Shown: positions 24,735-33,979 of the stretch, piece after piece
Layout of the letters: every line of letters starts with the position of its first letter
Position numbering within the stretch: position 1 is the first letter of the stretch
Assembly (NCBI GenBank): GCA_052390275.1
Contig: JBQTHD010000015.1
Coordinates: forward strand, 1-64,000
DNA: 64,000 nt
Source: JBQTHD01 sp052390275
GTDB lineage: Bacteria; Actinomycetota; Acidimicrobiia; Acidimicrobiales; AC-14
Direction of reading: 5' to 3'
Position numbers and translations under genes: made by a program
Notes under the pieces: model-generated
The model's input: the letters and a program-made list of their open reading frames with translations, nothing else
Told to the model about the DNA's origin: nothing
Databases searched by the model: none

Positions 24735-26282
24735 GTGATGGCGGTGGGAACGATTCTGTCCCGGCTCACAGGACTTGGCCGCCTGGTGGCCATGACCTAC
24801 GCCCTGGGCGTGGTCGAATCCCGGCTGGCCGACGCGTACACCATCGCCAACACCCTGCCCAACATCCTTTACGAGTTGGTTCTCGGCGGGGTGCTCACCT
24901 CAGTCTTCGTGCCTGTTCTGGTAGCCGAGTTGCGCCGTTCGCCGGGCCGGGATTCGACCGGCGCGGCCGGCACGCTGGCCGGTACCACCCTGGCCGTACT
25001 GGCGGTCGTATCGGTACTTGCAGCGCTGGCCGCCCCCGCCCTGATCGGGTTGTTCAGCGGCCGTCTCGACGGCGCTCGGGCTCTTCATCAGCAGGAGTTG
25101 GGGACCTACTTCCTGCGGCTGTTCGCCCCTCAGATCTTCCTTTACGGATTCGCAGCGGTGGCCGCCGGCATTCTCAACGCCCACCGTCACTTCTGGGTGC
25201 CCATGTTCGCCCCAGTGCTCAACAATCTGGTCGTCATTGTCACCTTCGTCCGCTTCGCTCAGATCACTCCGCTGACTATCTCGGAGGACTCCATCGCCGC
25301 CGCCGGCCCGGCCCGCTTCCTCTTGGCCGCCGGTACCACAGCCGGGGTTGCGATGATGGCCCTGGCCCACTGGCCGGCGCTCCGGCGGCTTTCCGGGCAA
25401 CTCCGCTGGCGGGTGGACTTCGGCCATCCGGCCGTTCGACGCCTCGCCCGGCTGTCGGGCTGGACGGCGGGCTACGTGGTGGCCAATCAGATCAGTTTCG
25501 GCATCGTCTTGTACCTGGCCAACGGAATCCGAGGTGGGCCCACCGCCTTCGCCCTGGCGTTTGCGTTCTTTCAACTCCCCTACGGGGTGGTGGCCGTGTC
25601 TGTCATGACCGCCATGTTCCCCCGGCTTTCGTCGGAGGCGGCGGCCGGTGAGTTGGTTCGCATGGCCTCGACGCTGTCGGCAGGACTGCGGTCCATGGCG
25701 ATGGTCCTGCTCCCGGCCACCGCCGTCTATCTCGTGCTGGCCCGTCCCCTCGTAACCGTGGTCCTCGAGCGCGGGGTCATGGGCGCTGCCAGTTCCGCGC
25801 TTGTTGCCGACGTTCTGGTGGCCTTTGCCGCTGGCACCCTGCCCTTTGCCGCCTTCTTGTGGACACTGCGGGCCTTCTACGCGCGCCAGGATGCCCGAAC
25901 CCCGTTCGTGGTCAACGTGGTGGCCAATGTCGTCTTCGTGATCGCGGCTGTCGGGCTGTTTCGCCCTCTGGGGGTGGCGGGGCTGGCCTGGGCTCACAGC
26001 CTGTCCTACCTGGTGGGGGCGGGCCTGGCGGGGTTCAAGCTGGCCCAGGCTCTTCCGGCCTGGAAGCCGACCGCGCTGGTGGGGTCTCTTTCCAAGATGG
26101 CCCTGAGCGCGGCGCTGGCGGCCGCGGCCATGGCCGCGGTGGTTGCTCGGGCCGGGCCGGAACCGGTGGTGGTTGTGGGTCTCGCCGGCATGGCGGGCAT
26201 GGTCGTCTTCGTCGTCGCCGCCCGCCTGCTGCGCCTGAGGGAACTCGGTGCCCTGAGGATGGCAATGCGGGGGAGGGAGTAG
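24735..26282 (+). CDS. murJ: Lipid II flippase MurJ-like protein
   Basis: The predicted 515-residue integral membrane protein has about 13-14 hydrophobic segments and MurJ-like motifs: ILSRLTGLGRLVAMTYALG, AYTIANTLPNILYELVLGGVLTSVFVPV and FFQLPYGVVAVSVMTAMFPRLS. It exports lipid II for peptidoglycan synthesis. GTG 24735 may not be the real start: the same frame stays open upstream through SLTRSAGV, which fits the family N-terminus, back to a CTG at 24648 that overlaps the previous stop (CTGA). Unlike mycobacterial MurJ, no kinase-like cytoplasmic domain is fused. Confidence 0.88.
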   Translation: MMAVGTILSRLTGLGRLVAMTYALGVVESRLADAYTIANTLPNILYELVLGGVLTSVFVPVLVAELRRSPGRDSTGAAGTLAGTTLAVLAVVSVLAALAAPALIGLFSGRLDGARALHQQELGTYFLRLFAPQIFLYGFAAVAAGILNAHRHFWVPMFAPVLNNLVVIVTFVRFAQITPLTISEDSIAAAGPARFLLAAGTTAGVAMMALAHWPALRRLSGQLRWRVDFGHPAVRRLARLSGWTAGYVVANQISFGIVLYLANGIRGGPTAFALAFAFFQLPYGVVAVSVMTAMFPRLSSEAAAGELVRMASTLSAGLRSMAMVLLPATAVYLVLARPLVTVVLERGVMGAASSALVADVLVAFAAGTLPFAAFLWTLRAFYARQDARTPFVVNVVANVVFVIAAVGLFRPLGVAGLAWAHSLSYLVGAGLAGFKLAQALPAWKPTALVGSLSKMALSAALAAAAMAAVVARAGPEPVVVVGLAGMAGMVVFVVAARLLRLRELGALRMAMRGRE

Positions 26283-26436
26283 GCCGACCCGGTGTGCTCT
26301 CAAGTGCGGGGCGCCTCCGGTCGATGAGGAGGTGGTGGCTGCGGCCACAGACCTGCGCGATCCTCTAGGTTCGCTATCGCGTTCTTGCTCTTAGTGGATA
26401 TTTCGAGTAACAACCTCTGACCGAGGGAGAAATCCG

Positions 26437-28023
26437 GTGCCCTTTGCTTCTGTCCTGGCCATCGCCTTTGGCGTCCTCATAATCGGAACGGCGGTGTTCG
26501 CCTTGCGCTCCACCCGCCCCACAGGGATGTTGGGAAATCTGCGGCGTCGGAAGTCGGCGGTGCCGGCCACCACGGCCGGCGGCTCGGAACAGCCGTTCCA
26601 GGTGGGCAGCGTCGACCGCAACCCCAAGTCCAAGGCCGGGGCGGTCAAGGGCCAGGGCGACGTTCCCCAGGCCGAGACGGTCACCTTCGCCGACGTGGCC
26701 GGGCTGGACGAGCCCATCGCGGAGCTGCGCGAGGTGGTCGAGTACCTCCGGGACCCGGCCCGATTCCAGGCGTTGGGGGCGGAGATGCCCAGGGGCATCC
26801 TTCTCCACGGTCAGCCGGGATGCGGCAAAACCCTCCTGGCCCGGGCGGTGGCCGGCGAGACCGGCGTGCCCTTCTTCTTCGTCTCCGCCACCAGCTTCGT
26901 GGAGAAGTTCGTTGGACTGGGCGCCTCCCGGGTTCGCCAGCTTTTCGAATCGGTCAAAAAGGCCGCCCCCTGCATTTTGTTCATCGACGAACTTGACGCC
27001 ATCGGGCGCCACCGCTCGGCGGACTCCTCCGGAGACCGGGAGTTCGACCACACCCTCAACGCCCTGCTGGTCGAGTTGGACGGTTTCTCCGGTGCCTCTG
27101 GCGTGATGATCATCGGGGCCACCAACCGCCCCGAGTTGATCGACGCCGCTCTGATGCGCCCCGGTCGGTTCGACCGCCGCATCGAGATCGAACGGCCCGA
27201 CCGCCGGGGTCGGGAGCAGATCCTCACCCTTTATGCCGGTCGTCGCCCAGTCTCCCGCCGGGTGGACTGGGCCGGGGTGGCCGCCTCCACCGCGGGATTG
27301 TCGGCCGCGGAGTTGGCCAGCGTGGTCAACGAATCGTGCCTGCTGGCCGCCCGCCGCCACCGGGACCGAGTCACGCCTGACGACGTAGACGAGGCCACCA
27401 GCCGGGTGGTTAGTGGGACCCGAAGCGCCCGTCTGCTCACCGACGACGAGAAGGAACTGCTCGCCACCCACGAGGCCGGGCACGCCCTTTTGTCGGTGTT
27501 GCTGCGGGGCGTCGAACCCCCGGCCCGGGTATCGATCGTCGGCGGCGGGTCGGCCTTTGGGAAGTCACCCTGGAACTCCAGCGGAGACCGGGAGGTGCTG
27601 ACCAAGCGGGAGTTGATGGCCCAGTTGATCGTTCTGGCCGGGGGCCGGGCCGCCGAGGTCAACGTCTTCGGCCAGCCCAGCACCCGGGCAGAGGACGACA
27701 TCGAGCACGCCGCCGATCTGGCGCGGCGCATGGTTGGCCGTCTGGCCATGACCGGTCGCTACGAGTTGGCCGGCGAGAAGGAATCCAAGGGCGGCGACGA
27801 GCACCGGGGGGACAAGGTCGAGGTCCGGGAGTTGCTGGCCAGGGCCGAGCAGGCTGCCCGGAGCATCCTGGCCGACCACGCCTCCGACCTGACCCTTTTG
27901 TCCCGGACGCTGGTTGAGCGGGAAACCCTTTCCGGTGAAGATGTCAAGGCGCTGGTCCGCGGATCGCGCCCGATGGCCGAGCCCATCGTTCTCAGGGCAG
28001 CAGGCACAAACCAAGGAGGTTGA
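26437..28023 (+). CDS. Short FtsH-like AAA+ zinc protease
   Basis: The protein has 528 residues against about 610-700 for standard FtsH. A single N-terminal membrane helix (FASVLAIAFGVLIIGTAVFAL) replaces the usual two helices with a periplasmic domain. The AAA module is complete: Walker A GQPGCGKT (125-132), Walker B LFIDELDAIGR, and SRH GATNRPELIDAALMRPGRFDR. The M41 protease has HEAGH (345-349) and a probable third ligand in AEDDIEHA. It is predicted to be membrane-anchored and active. The last 32 bases overlap the convergent caspase-like gene. Confidence 0.9.
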   Translation: MPFASVLAIAFGVLIIGTAVFALRSTRPTGMLGNLRRRKSAVPATTAGGSEQPFQVGSVDRNPKSKAGAVKGQGDVPQAETVTFADVAGLDEPIAELREVVEYLRDPARFQALGAEMPRGILLHGQPGCGKTLLARAVAGETGVPFFFVSATSFVEKFVGLGASRVRQLFESVKKAAPCILFIDELDAIGRHRSADSSGDREFDHTLNALLVELDGFSGASGVMIIGATNRPELIDAALMRPGRFDRRIEIERPDRRGREQILTLYAGRRPVSRRVDWAGVAASTAGLSAAELASVVNESCLLAARRHRDRVTPDDVDEATSRVVSGTRSARLLTDDEKELLATHEAGHALLSVLLRGVEPPARVSIVGGGSAFGKSPWNSSGDREVLTKRELMAQLIVLAGGRAAEVNVFGQPSTRAEDDIEHAADLARRMVGRLAMTGRYELAGEKESKGGDEHRGDKVEVRELLARAEQAARSILADHASDLTLLSRTLVERETLSGEDVKALVRGSRPMAEPIVLRAAGTNQGG

Positions 28024-28873
28024 GCCGGCATGCCGCGGCCACCCCGGCCGGGGGCGATGAGGCCTGGGGGTTGAGGAGGAAGGGTGATCCGTCCCCCCCG
28101 GCGATCACGGGATTCTGCGGTCCGTCGGGGGCCGAGGCGGTAATTCCCGGCGCCCGAGCGGCGGCGTAGGCGAAGGCCTCCTGAACGCTGACGGTCCCGT
28201 CGCTGTCGGAATCGGCCAGGCGCTGAAGGATTCCCTGCTTCACCATCAACAAGGTGAAGACCGAGTTTCGGGCGCTGACCAGTTCGTAGGACTTCTCCGT
28301 CGAGCGAGAAGATGCGGTGAACAGCCGGGCCGGTCCCGAAACCCCCTCGTCGAAGCCGGCCGCCTCGCACCCGGAGATGTTGATCCAGGACCGGCCGGCC
28401 AGCCGGGTCAGTTGGCTGGCCAATTCGGTGTCCCGGATGAAGCGGTTGTCATGCGGCCACAGAAACTCGACCCCCTGGGCCTGGCGCACATGCCCTGAAT
28501 AGTGGAACACGTTCAAAGTCGAGGGCGAGGAGCGCTCCACCAGCCAGGCGAGGCCGGCCCGAATGCCCTCGGCCGTGGCCGAAGCGTCGGTGACGACCTT
28601 GATGTGGTCGTCCAGCCAGCCAGCCTCGAGCAGAGCCCGGCGGGTCTCGATCACGTCGTTGACCGCCCCGAAGTTGGGCCGCGTGGGGCCGAGGAAACGG
28701 TCGACTCCGACGAGCAGTGCCCAGCGGTTTTCGGGCCCCGGCCCGCTTGGCTGGGCGGATGCCGGCGTGGGGCCGGGGCCGCCGGGGGAGGTGGGGGCCA
28801 GCGCCATCCCCGCCAGTAGGAGAAAGGCCGAGGTGAATGTGGTCAGCGTTCTCATCAGCGGTCGGTGAGACAT
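27992..28873 (-). CDS. Secreted caspase-like (C14) protein with an EF-hand loop
   Basis: The 293-residue precursor begins with a signal peptide (MRTLTTFTSAFLLLAGMALA). The caspase/metacaspase dyad is visible as His128 in HYSGH and Cys169 in NISGCEAAGF. Between the core and the C-terminus is a canonical 12-residue EF-hand loop, Asp221 to Glu232 (DSDSDGTVSVQE), suggesting calcium binding as in other metacaspases. The start may be ATG 28873 or 28855. It is probably an exported or surface protease; substrates are unknown. It converges on the FtsH-like gene with a 32-base overlap. Confidence 0.8.
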   Translation of the reverse strand: MSHRPLMRTLTTFTSAFLLLAGMALAPTSPGGPGPTPASAQPSGPGPENRWALLVGVDRFLGPTRPNFGAVNDVIETRRALLEAGWLDDHIKVVTDASATAEGIRAGLAWLVERSSPSTLNVFHYSGHVRQAQGVEFLWPHDNRFIRDTELASQLTRLAGRSWINISGCEAAGFDEGVSGPARLFTASSRSTEKSYELVSARNSVFTLLMVKQGILQRLADSDSDGTVSVQEAFAYAAARAPGITASAPDGPQNPVIAGGDGSPFLLNPQASSPPAGVAAACRLNLLGLCLLP

Positions 28874-29365
28874 GGGCCGCTTCTTACCCTGGGGACGCGT
28901 CTGCGTGCCACCCCTCTCTGGGAATCTCCTACGCAGGGACGACGCCGAACGCGATCCGAGGGACATTCCGAGGGCGACGCGAAGGGGCCCCGAGTAACCG
29001 CCCCGGCCTGAACCGTGGTTGCTCCTCGGGACCCTGTTCGCTCCTCTCGGCGCCAACCACGAGGGCCAACTCCGAGAGCGCCGCCAGCACCTGGCCTCCT
29101 TGAGCGGCTGTGACCGTCGGCTTGCGCCTACAGGTCTCAACGGCCTCCCGAGGGGGCTCACTTGCTGACAGAGACATCATGCACCCATCGCCCTGTGGAA
29201 GAAAAGGGGAACAACTTGAGGATTCTGGGCAATCTTTGGCCCCCACGACGTTCGCAGCGCGCCTGTTGGCCCCCGAGGCCAGGTCCGCCTTACCGTCCAG
29301 CAGCGCCGGAGCGGCGCAGGACCGGCGAGCACCGGTCCGGCGATGACGAAAGCGGGGATACCGGC
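28874..29365. other. Intergenic region without a supportable gene
   Basis: About 490 bases separate the divergent caspase-like and lipoprotein genes. Open frames here are antisense or lack homologous features. A GC-rich run of near-repeats (GGATCGGCGCGGGGCGGG and similar) around 29390 continues into the lipoprotein start. Promoters for both genes should lie here, but no consensus was clear. Confidence 0.3.
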
Positions 29366-30388
29366 GTGCGACGAATCGGAGTCGGGCGGATCGGCGCGGG
29401 GCGGGTCGGAGCGGGGGGGGTCGCGGTTGGGCGCTTCAAAAGCATTGGGGTGGTTCTGGCGATGGTGGTGACGGGATGCCAGGTGGGGGATGGGTCCGGG
29501 CCGGCCTCGCCTGCGACGTCCTCGTCGGCTCCGAGCACCCCCACGGGGCCAGCCCCCTCGACGGCGGTTTCTGGACAACCTCCGTTGGGATTTGCCGCTG
29601 CGCAACTGCGGGCTCGGGTTGATGAGCCGGAGATCGAGGAGAGCAGTGGCCTGGTCGCCTCTCGGACCGCGCCCGGCCTGTACTGGACCCATGAGGACTC
29701 GGGCGCTGATCCGCTCATCTACTGCGTGCTGGGGTCGACTCGCGGTTGTGGGACGTGGCGGGTTAGCGGAGCAACTGCCGATGACTGGGAGGACATAGCC
29801 GCCGGTCCGGGGCCGGAGCCGGGACGCAGCTATCTCTACATCGCCGATATCGGGGACAACGAGGGTCGGCGACCAGAGGTCACCGTCTGGCGGGTACCTG
29901 AACCTCGCCCAGCTCTCGACGACGGATCAACCCCTCGGCAACCCCGGGCAACCGAGGCGGCCGAAGCCATTACGCTTCGCTACCCGGACGGACCCCGCGA
30001 CGCCGAGGCGCTCATGGTTCACCCCCAGACCGGGGATCTCTATCTGGTGACCAAGGGTCTGGGTCCGGCCGAGGTCTATCGAGCCTCCGGTCCAGGCGTC
30101 ATGGCCCGGGTGGCCCAGGTCCGGGCCGGCCGGGGCGAGCCGGTCACCGGAGGCGACATCAGTCCCGACGGCGGACGGGTGGCACTGGCCACGCTTTTCG
30201 GGGGCTACGAATTCTCCGCCACCGAATCAGCCTTCGAGTCGGTTTGGACGGCAGCGCCTACGCCGGTGGATCTGGGGGAGCGCAAGCAGGGCGAGAGCGT
30301 TGCCTATCGACTTGACGGGAACGCACTGCTCGCCACCAGCGAGGACGACCCGATGGTTCTGTGGGAAGCCGTGCGCCTTATGCGCTGA
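29366..30388 (+). CDS. Lipoprotein with probable beta-propeller domain
   Basis: GTG 29366 opens a 340-residue precursor. It has an unusual glycine/arginine n-region (VRRIGVGRIGAGRVGAGG), a hydrophobic core SIGVVLAMVVTGC ending in a lipobox Cys, and a Ser/Pro/Thr linker. The mature domain has repeated beta strands with acidic turns (GLYWTHEDSGADPLIY, YLYIADIGDNEG, LYLVTKGLGPAEVYR, VTGGDISPDGGRVALAT) typical of propeller folds. Proteins with the IADIGDN motif occur widely as secreted proteins of unknown role. The start is uncertain. Confidence 0.72.
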   Translation: MRRIGVGRIGAGRVGAGGVAVGRFKSIGVVLAMVVTGCQVGDGSGPASPATSSSAPSTPTGPAPSTAVSGQPPLGFAAAQLRARVDEPEIEESSGLVASRTAPGLYWTHEDSGADPLIYCVLGSTRGCGTWRVSGATADDWEDIAAGPGPEPGRSYLYIADIGDNEGRRPEVTVWRVPEPRPALDDGSTPRQPRATEAAEAITLRYPDGPRDAEALMVHPQTGDLYLVTKGLGPAEVYRASGPGVMARVAQVRAGRGEPVTGGDISPDGGRVALATLFGGYEFSATESAFESVWTAAPTPVDLGERKQGESVAYRLDGNALLATSEDDPMVLWEAVRLMR

Positions 30389-30551
30389 GTATTCACGCGA
30401 GAGACGGCCCGCCTGGCCGAGGGTCGTTGTATGGGCTGTTCACCAACAGGTAACCTGCCGTCCACCTGGCGGAGTGGGGTCGCCCGGGTGGACGGGAGGT
30501 TTGTGTTGGTCAAAGACAGATTCGTTAGAGGTAGCTGGAACCGGGGAACTC

Positions 30552-31652
30552 TTGCCGGCGACTGAACTGAGCGGAGTCGCCGCTGCGCTGGCCGTAGATG
30601 TGGTGGCCATCACCCTGTTCGCCGTACTCATCTTCTGGCGGCGCCATTCCAAGCCGGGGTTGACGGTCGTCTTCTGTTTTTTCAACCTCTGCCTCTTTGC
30701 CGTCGTGGCCGTCGTTCAGCGCAGTTCGGCCGGGCTCGAACTTGGTTTCGGTTTGTTCGCCATGCTCTCCATCATCCGACTTCGCAGCGACCCATTTAGC
30801 CCGCGCGAGATCGGTTACTGCTTCGGAGCGTTGGTGTTGGGCCTGATCAACGGAATTGGAACACCCGACGCGTTCACCATCACCCTCAATGCCGTCCTGG
30901 TGGCGGCGATGTTTATCCTCGATCACCCCCGGTTGTTCGTCCGGCTGGTCAGCATGGAGGTGACCCTGGACCGGGTGATAAACGGGTCCTCGGAGTTGCG
31001 TCGGGAGATCGAGCAAAGGTTGGGCCGCACGGTGACCGAGATCGAGGTCCGATCGGTGGACTACGTGCGGGACCTGATGGAGATCAAAGTCACTCTCCCG
31101 CCAACGCCCACCGCGCCGGGCCAGTCAGGCCGCCCACCGCGTTCTAATGGCGAACGGCGGGTCTCATCGCCTCGCGCCAGACAGATCCGCCCACTGGATC
31201 CGGCCGACGACTTGGACTGGATCGCCGCCCTCGACGGCCTGCCGGAGGGATCCGTTCCGGCGGGATCGCACCAGGCAGGATCGGACCAGTCAGGATCGTC
31301 CCGGCCCGGACCAGCCCCTAAGGGACCGGGGCCGTCGGCCTCCGGCCCGCTGCCGCCGGAGCGGGAACCCCTCTTCTCCTCGGTGGCCGGGCGAATGCCC
31401 TCCGCTTCTGACCTGTCCAGGCCGCGCTCGCCGGCCCGCCCGGTTCGCTCAGGTCAGCCGGTTGACAGCCCTCGTCATTTCGAACCGGTTGAGGATCGAG
31501 CGGACCTTTCGACGTCGTCGGAGCGGCCGGAGGTCGAGCGCAGCAACCGGCACCTGGTGCCCGCCGCTGGTCCGGCGCGGCGTTCCGGACCGTCCATCGA
31601 CGGTCGCCGAGCCGACTGCAATGGCAGCGATCGAGATCGGGATCCTCGTTGA
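30552..31652 (+). CDS. DUF4956 membrane protein, polyphosphate-associated
   Basis: The protein has about 366 residues: four membrane segments in the first 150 residues (including VVAITLFAVLIFWR, VVFCFFNLCLFAVVAVV and YCFGALVLGLINGIG), the DUF4956 core LFAMLSIIRLRSDPFSPREIGYCFGALVLG, and then a small alpha/beta part. The last 150 residues are proline/serine-rich and probably disordered. The stop overlaps the start of the VTC-domain gene (TTGA). DUF4956 proteins commonly pair with VTC polyphosphate polymerases. The start is chosen as TTG 30552; TTG 30501 is possible. Confidence 0.85.
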   Translation: MPATELSGVAAALAVDVVAITLFAVLIFWRRHSKPGLTVVFCFFNLCLFAVVAVVQRSSAGLELGFGLFAMLSIIRLRSDPFSPREIGYCFGALVLGLINGIGTPDAFTITLNAVLVAAMFILDHPRLFVRLVSMEVTLDRVINGSSELRREIEQRLGRTVTEIEVRSVDYVRDLMEIKVTLPPTPTAPGQSGRPPRSNGERRVSSPRARQIRPLDPADDLDWIAALDGLPEGSVPAGSHQAGSDQSGSSRPGPAPKGPGPSASGPLPPEREPLFSSVAGRMPSASDLSRPRSPARPVRSGQPVDSPRHFEPVEDRADLSTSSERPEVERSNRHLVPAAGPARRSGPSIDGRRADCNGSDRDRDPR

Positions 31653-32524
31653 TCACCTATGAGCCCCGGCTTGAGGGTTTCGGCCAGATATCGCTCGCCG
31701 AACTCAACGGTCGGGCCGCTCTTTTGGATCGCCAGGAGAACAAGTATCTGATTAGATCTCACCAACTCGATGCTTTGGGCGAAGATCTGGCTGGCGGATT
31801 CGACGTCTTGGCCATTGATGGTCGCAGTGTCTTCACCTACGAAACCATCTACTTCGACACCGCTGATTTCGAGGCATATCACCAGCACCTCCAAGGTCGG
31901 CGTCGGAGGTACAAGATTAGGACTCGCTATTACGTGGATAGCGACCTCTGCTATCTCGAGGTGAAGCTGAAGGGTGCCCGGGGGCGCACGGTGAAGAGTC
32001 GCCGTCAGTGCCCGTTGAATGAACATGGTCGCCTGAGTGCCCAAGGCGAGGACTTCGTGCGCCAGGCATTCATGACCGAGTACGGACATTCGTTTGACGC
32101 CGCGATATTTCCCAGGCTGGCCATGATCTACCGGCGGGTCACATTGGTGGGTCGACGCGCTCCGGAGCGGGTGACGATCGACTACGGCTTCCAGTTCGCC
32201 GGGGCCCTCGATGCCTATGCGGCGGCGCCGTCGGAGGTGATCGTGGTGGAGGTCAAGTCGGAGCGGGGCCGGGGGGCAGCCGACGAACTGTTTCGCCGGG
32301 GCGGAATCCGGGGCGGAGCGTGCAGCAAGTACTGCGTCGGGCTCAACCTGGTCCGGGACAATCTCCGTCACAACCCGTTCAAGCGGACGCTCTCCGGCCA
32401 CTTCGACCCAAGGCCAGGGGCTGGCTCCGCCCCGAACCCTGGTGACCGGGAGTCAGCGGCCCTGACCACCACCGGCGCGTTGCGGGCCAGCAGGCCCACC
32501 GGGACGATCCTCGGCCTGGTCTAG
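31649..32524 (+). CDS. VTC-domain polyphosphate polymerase-like protein
   Basis: The 291-residue protein has the tunnel-fold pattern of VTC4-type polymerases: the N-terminal RQENKYLIRSHQLDAL, then SVFTYETIYFDT, RRRYKIRTRYYVDSDLCYLEVKLKGARG (basic residues plus the metal-binding ExK) and VIVVEVKSERG near the end. It probably makes polyphosphate from ATP at the inner membrane with the DUF4956 partner, to which it is coupled by a TTGA overlap. Activity is inferred from family membership. Confidence 0.85.
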   Translation: MITYEPRLEGFGQISLAELNGRAALLDRQENKYLIRSHQLDALGEDLAGGFDVLAIDGRSVFTYETIYFDTADFEAYHQHLQGRRRRYKIRTRYYVDSDLCYLEVKLKGARGRTVKSRRQCPLNEHGRLSAQGEDFVRQAFMTEYGHSFDAAIFPRLAMIYRRVTLVGRRAPERVTIDYGFQFAGALDAYAAAPSEVIVVEVKSERGRGAADELFRRGGIRGGACSKYCVGLNLVRDNLRHNPFKRTLSGHFDPRPGAGSAPNPGDRESAALTTTGALRASRPTGTILGLV

Positions 32525-32580
32525 CCAGATCTGGCGGCCCGGGCTGGGCCGGCCTGCCCCACGCTGGGGTGACGTTGGGG

Positions 32581-33009
32581 CTAGATCAGCAGGTGGCCGG
32601 TGGCGGTGATGGTCACGTTGTTTCGCAGTGCATTGGAGACCGGGCAGGACGCTTCCGCCGCGGCCAGCGCCTCGGCGAAGAAGGCATCGTCGGCGCCGGG
32701 AGCCCGGGCACTTACCACCAGGGCCACATTGGTGATCTTCCCGTCGGCGAACCCAACGGTGGCCTCCACCTCCAGGCGCTCGGGGGCGTGACCACGGGAA
32801 GACATCTCATTGGACAGAGCCATGCAGAAGCACGACGAGTGGGCTGCAGCTATCAACTCCTCCGGGCTGGTCTGGCCGGCGGGCGCTTCGGTCCTGGCCG
32901 CCCAACTCACTGCGGCTTCGCTGAACAGTCCGCTGGAGGTAGCCGTTACCGCCCCTTGACCTGCGAACAGGTCCCCTTCCCAGTAAGCGTTGGCGGTTCT
33001 TTCGATCAT
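32581..33009 (-). CDS. OsmC/Ohr-family peroxiredoxin
   Basis: The 142-residue protein contains both redox cysteines of the family: HSSCFCMALSNEM and EASCPVSNALRNNV. The TSPEELIAAAHSSCF block is the OsmC (rather than Ohr) form. It probably reduces organic hydroperoxides. It stands alone between the polyphosphate pair and the UreD gene; no regulator is adjacent. Confidence 0.92.
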   Translation of the reverse strand: MIERTANAYWEGDLFAGQGAVTATSSGLFSEAAVSWAARTEAPAGQTSPEELIAAAHSSCFCMALSNEMSSRGHAPERLEVEATVGFADGKITNVALVVSARAPGADDAFFAEALAAAEASCPVSNALRNNVTITATGHLLI

Positions 33010-33250
33010 GTCCCGTCTCCCTTCTCGTCGCTCAACTCCAGTGGGGCGCGGTCGCCGCCATACCCGGCTGGGCCCTTTCCAGGGGACCCTACCGGCCGAG
33101 GTCGAGCGAGTCCCAAAGCCCGGGTGCTTCGGCGGTGTACCTGCTCGATGCCAATGCGCTCGTGGCCCTGTAGCGGAGGAAAGGGCCAGACCGAGGGCGC
33201 CCAGCCTTAGCCGGTCCGGCCCGGATGGACCTGGCCGGGTGGTGGAGGTG

Positions 33251-33955
33251 TCAGGCCGATCTCGGGCGGGCTGCGGCCAGTCTCAAGCCAGCGGCAAGCA
33301 GGCGGCGGAGGGTGGGTGCGTCGGGGGCCGTCGCGGTGATCTGCTGGGCGGCCCCGGACAGGGGGAGCAGGGCGGCGTTTGCACCCGGTACGGGCGGGGT
33401 CAGGAGAGTCGGGACCAGCTTGGCTGGGTCCCAATCCGGGTCGACGGCGACGATGCAGCCGACGGCTCGCGCCTCCCCGCAGACCGCGGGACCTGACCAC
33501 CCGGGATGCACACCGCCGAGGGCCAGCTTCTGGCGCAGCAGGGGCCGGCCGGCCCTGTCCACCCGCAGCATCGACACCAGCTCGCCGGCCGCCTCGCCGT
33601 GGCGGCCAAGGATGGCCTCCTCCCGCCAGACCAGTCGGGCCTCGGGAGCCAGCGCGATCTCGACGTCGATGTGGTGGAGGCATTCCCGGCCGGCGATGGT
33701 CGGTTCCGGTAGCCAATGCAGGCTGCCCTCCTCGGCCACCGTGACCACGATCCGGAACCTCGACGCCTTTCCGGTTCCACCCGGCAGGCAGAGGGCCGCC
33801 GCGGTGCTGTGCACGGTGAGCCGGGCGCCGGGTCCCACGTCGATGGTGAGCGTGAGGTCGTCGCCGGCCAGGGGCCCGGCGGCCCCGCCCACCAGGTACA
33901 GGGCACCCGGCGTGGCCCGGAGGACGAGGGGAGCCTCCGAGCGCAGGTAGTCCAA
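33251..33955 (-). CDS. ureD: Urease accessory protein UreD, orphan and short
   Basis: The 234-residue product matches UreD: LRSEAPLVLRATPGALYLVGGAAGPLAGDDLTLTI, LHWLPEPTIAGRECLHH, EEAILGRHGEAAGE and RVDRAGRPLLRQKLALGG. Normal UreD is about 250-290 residues and starts some 20-30 residues earlier. Here the frame is open a little further upstream (ERCFLDYLRSE) but lacks a start other than TTG 33955. UreD loads nickel onto urease with UreF and UreG. No other urease gene is in the window on either side, so the operon may be broken or the rest lies elsewhere. Confidence 0.8.
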   Translation of the reverse strand: MDYLRSEAPLVLRATPGALYLVGGAAGPLAGDDLTLTIDVGPGARLTVHSTAAALCLPGGTGKASRFRIVVTVAEEGSLHWLPEPTIAGRECLHHIDVEIALAPEARLVWREEAILGRHGEAAGELVSMLRVDRAGRPLLRQKLALGGVHPGWSGPAVCGEARAVGCIVAVDPDWDPAKLVPTLLTPPVPGANAALLPLSGAAQQITATAPDAPTLRRLLAAGLRLAAARPRSA

Positions 33956-33979
33956 GAAACACCGCTCCCCTGGCCGATA

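Noticed and set aside
24900..26348. Long minus-strand open frame (over 480 codons) opposite murJ
   Set aside because: It is the antisense shadow of a clear membrane-protein gene. Its translation is Gly/His/Arg/Gln-rich with no family motif, as expected from GC-rich third positions.
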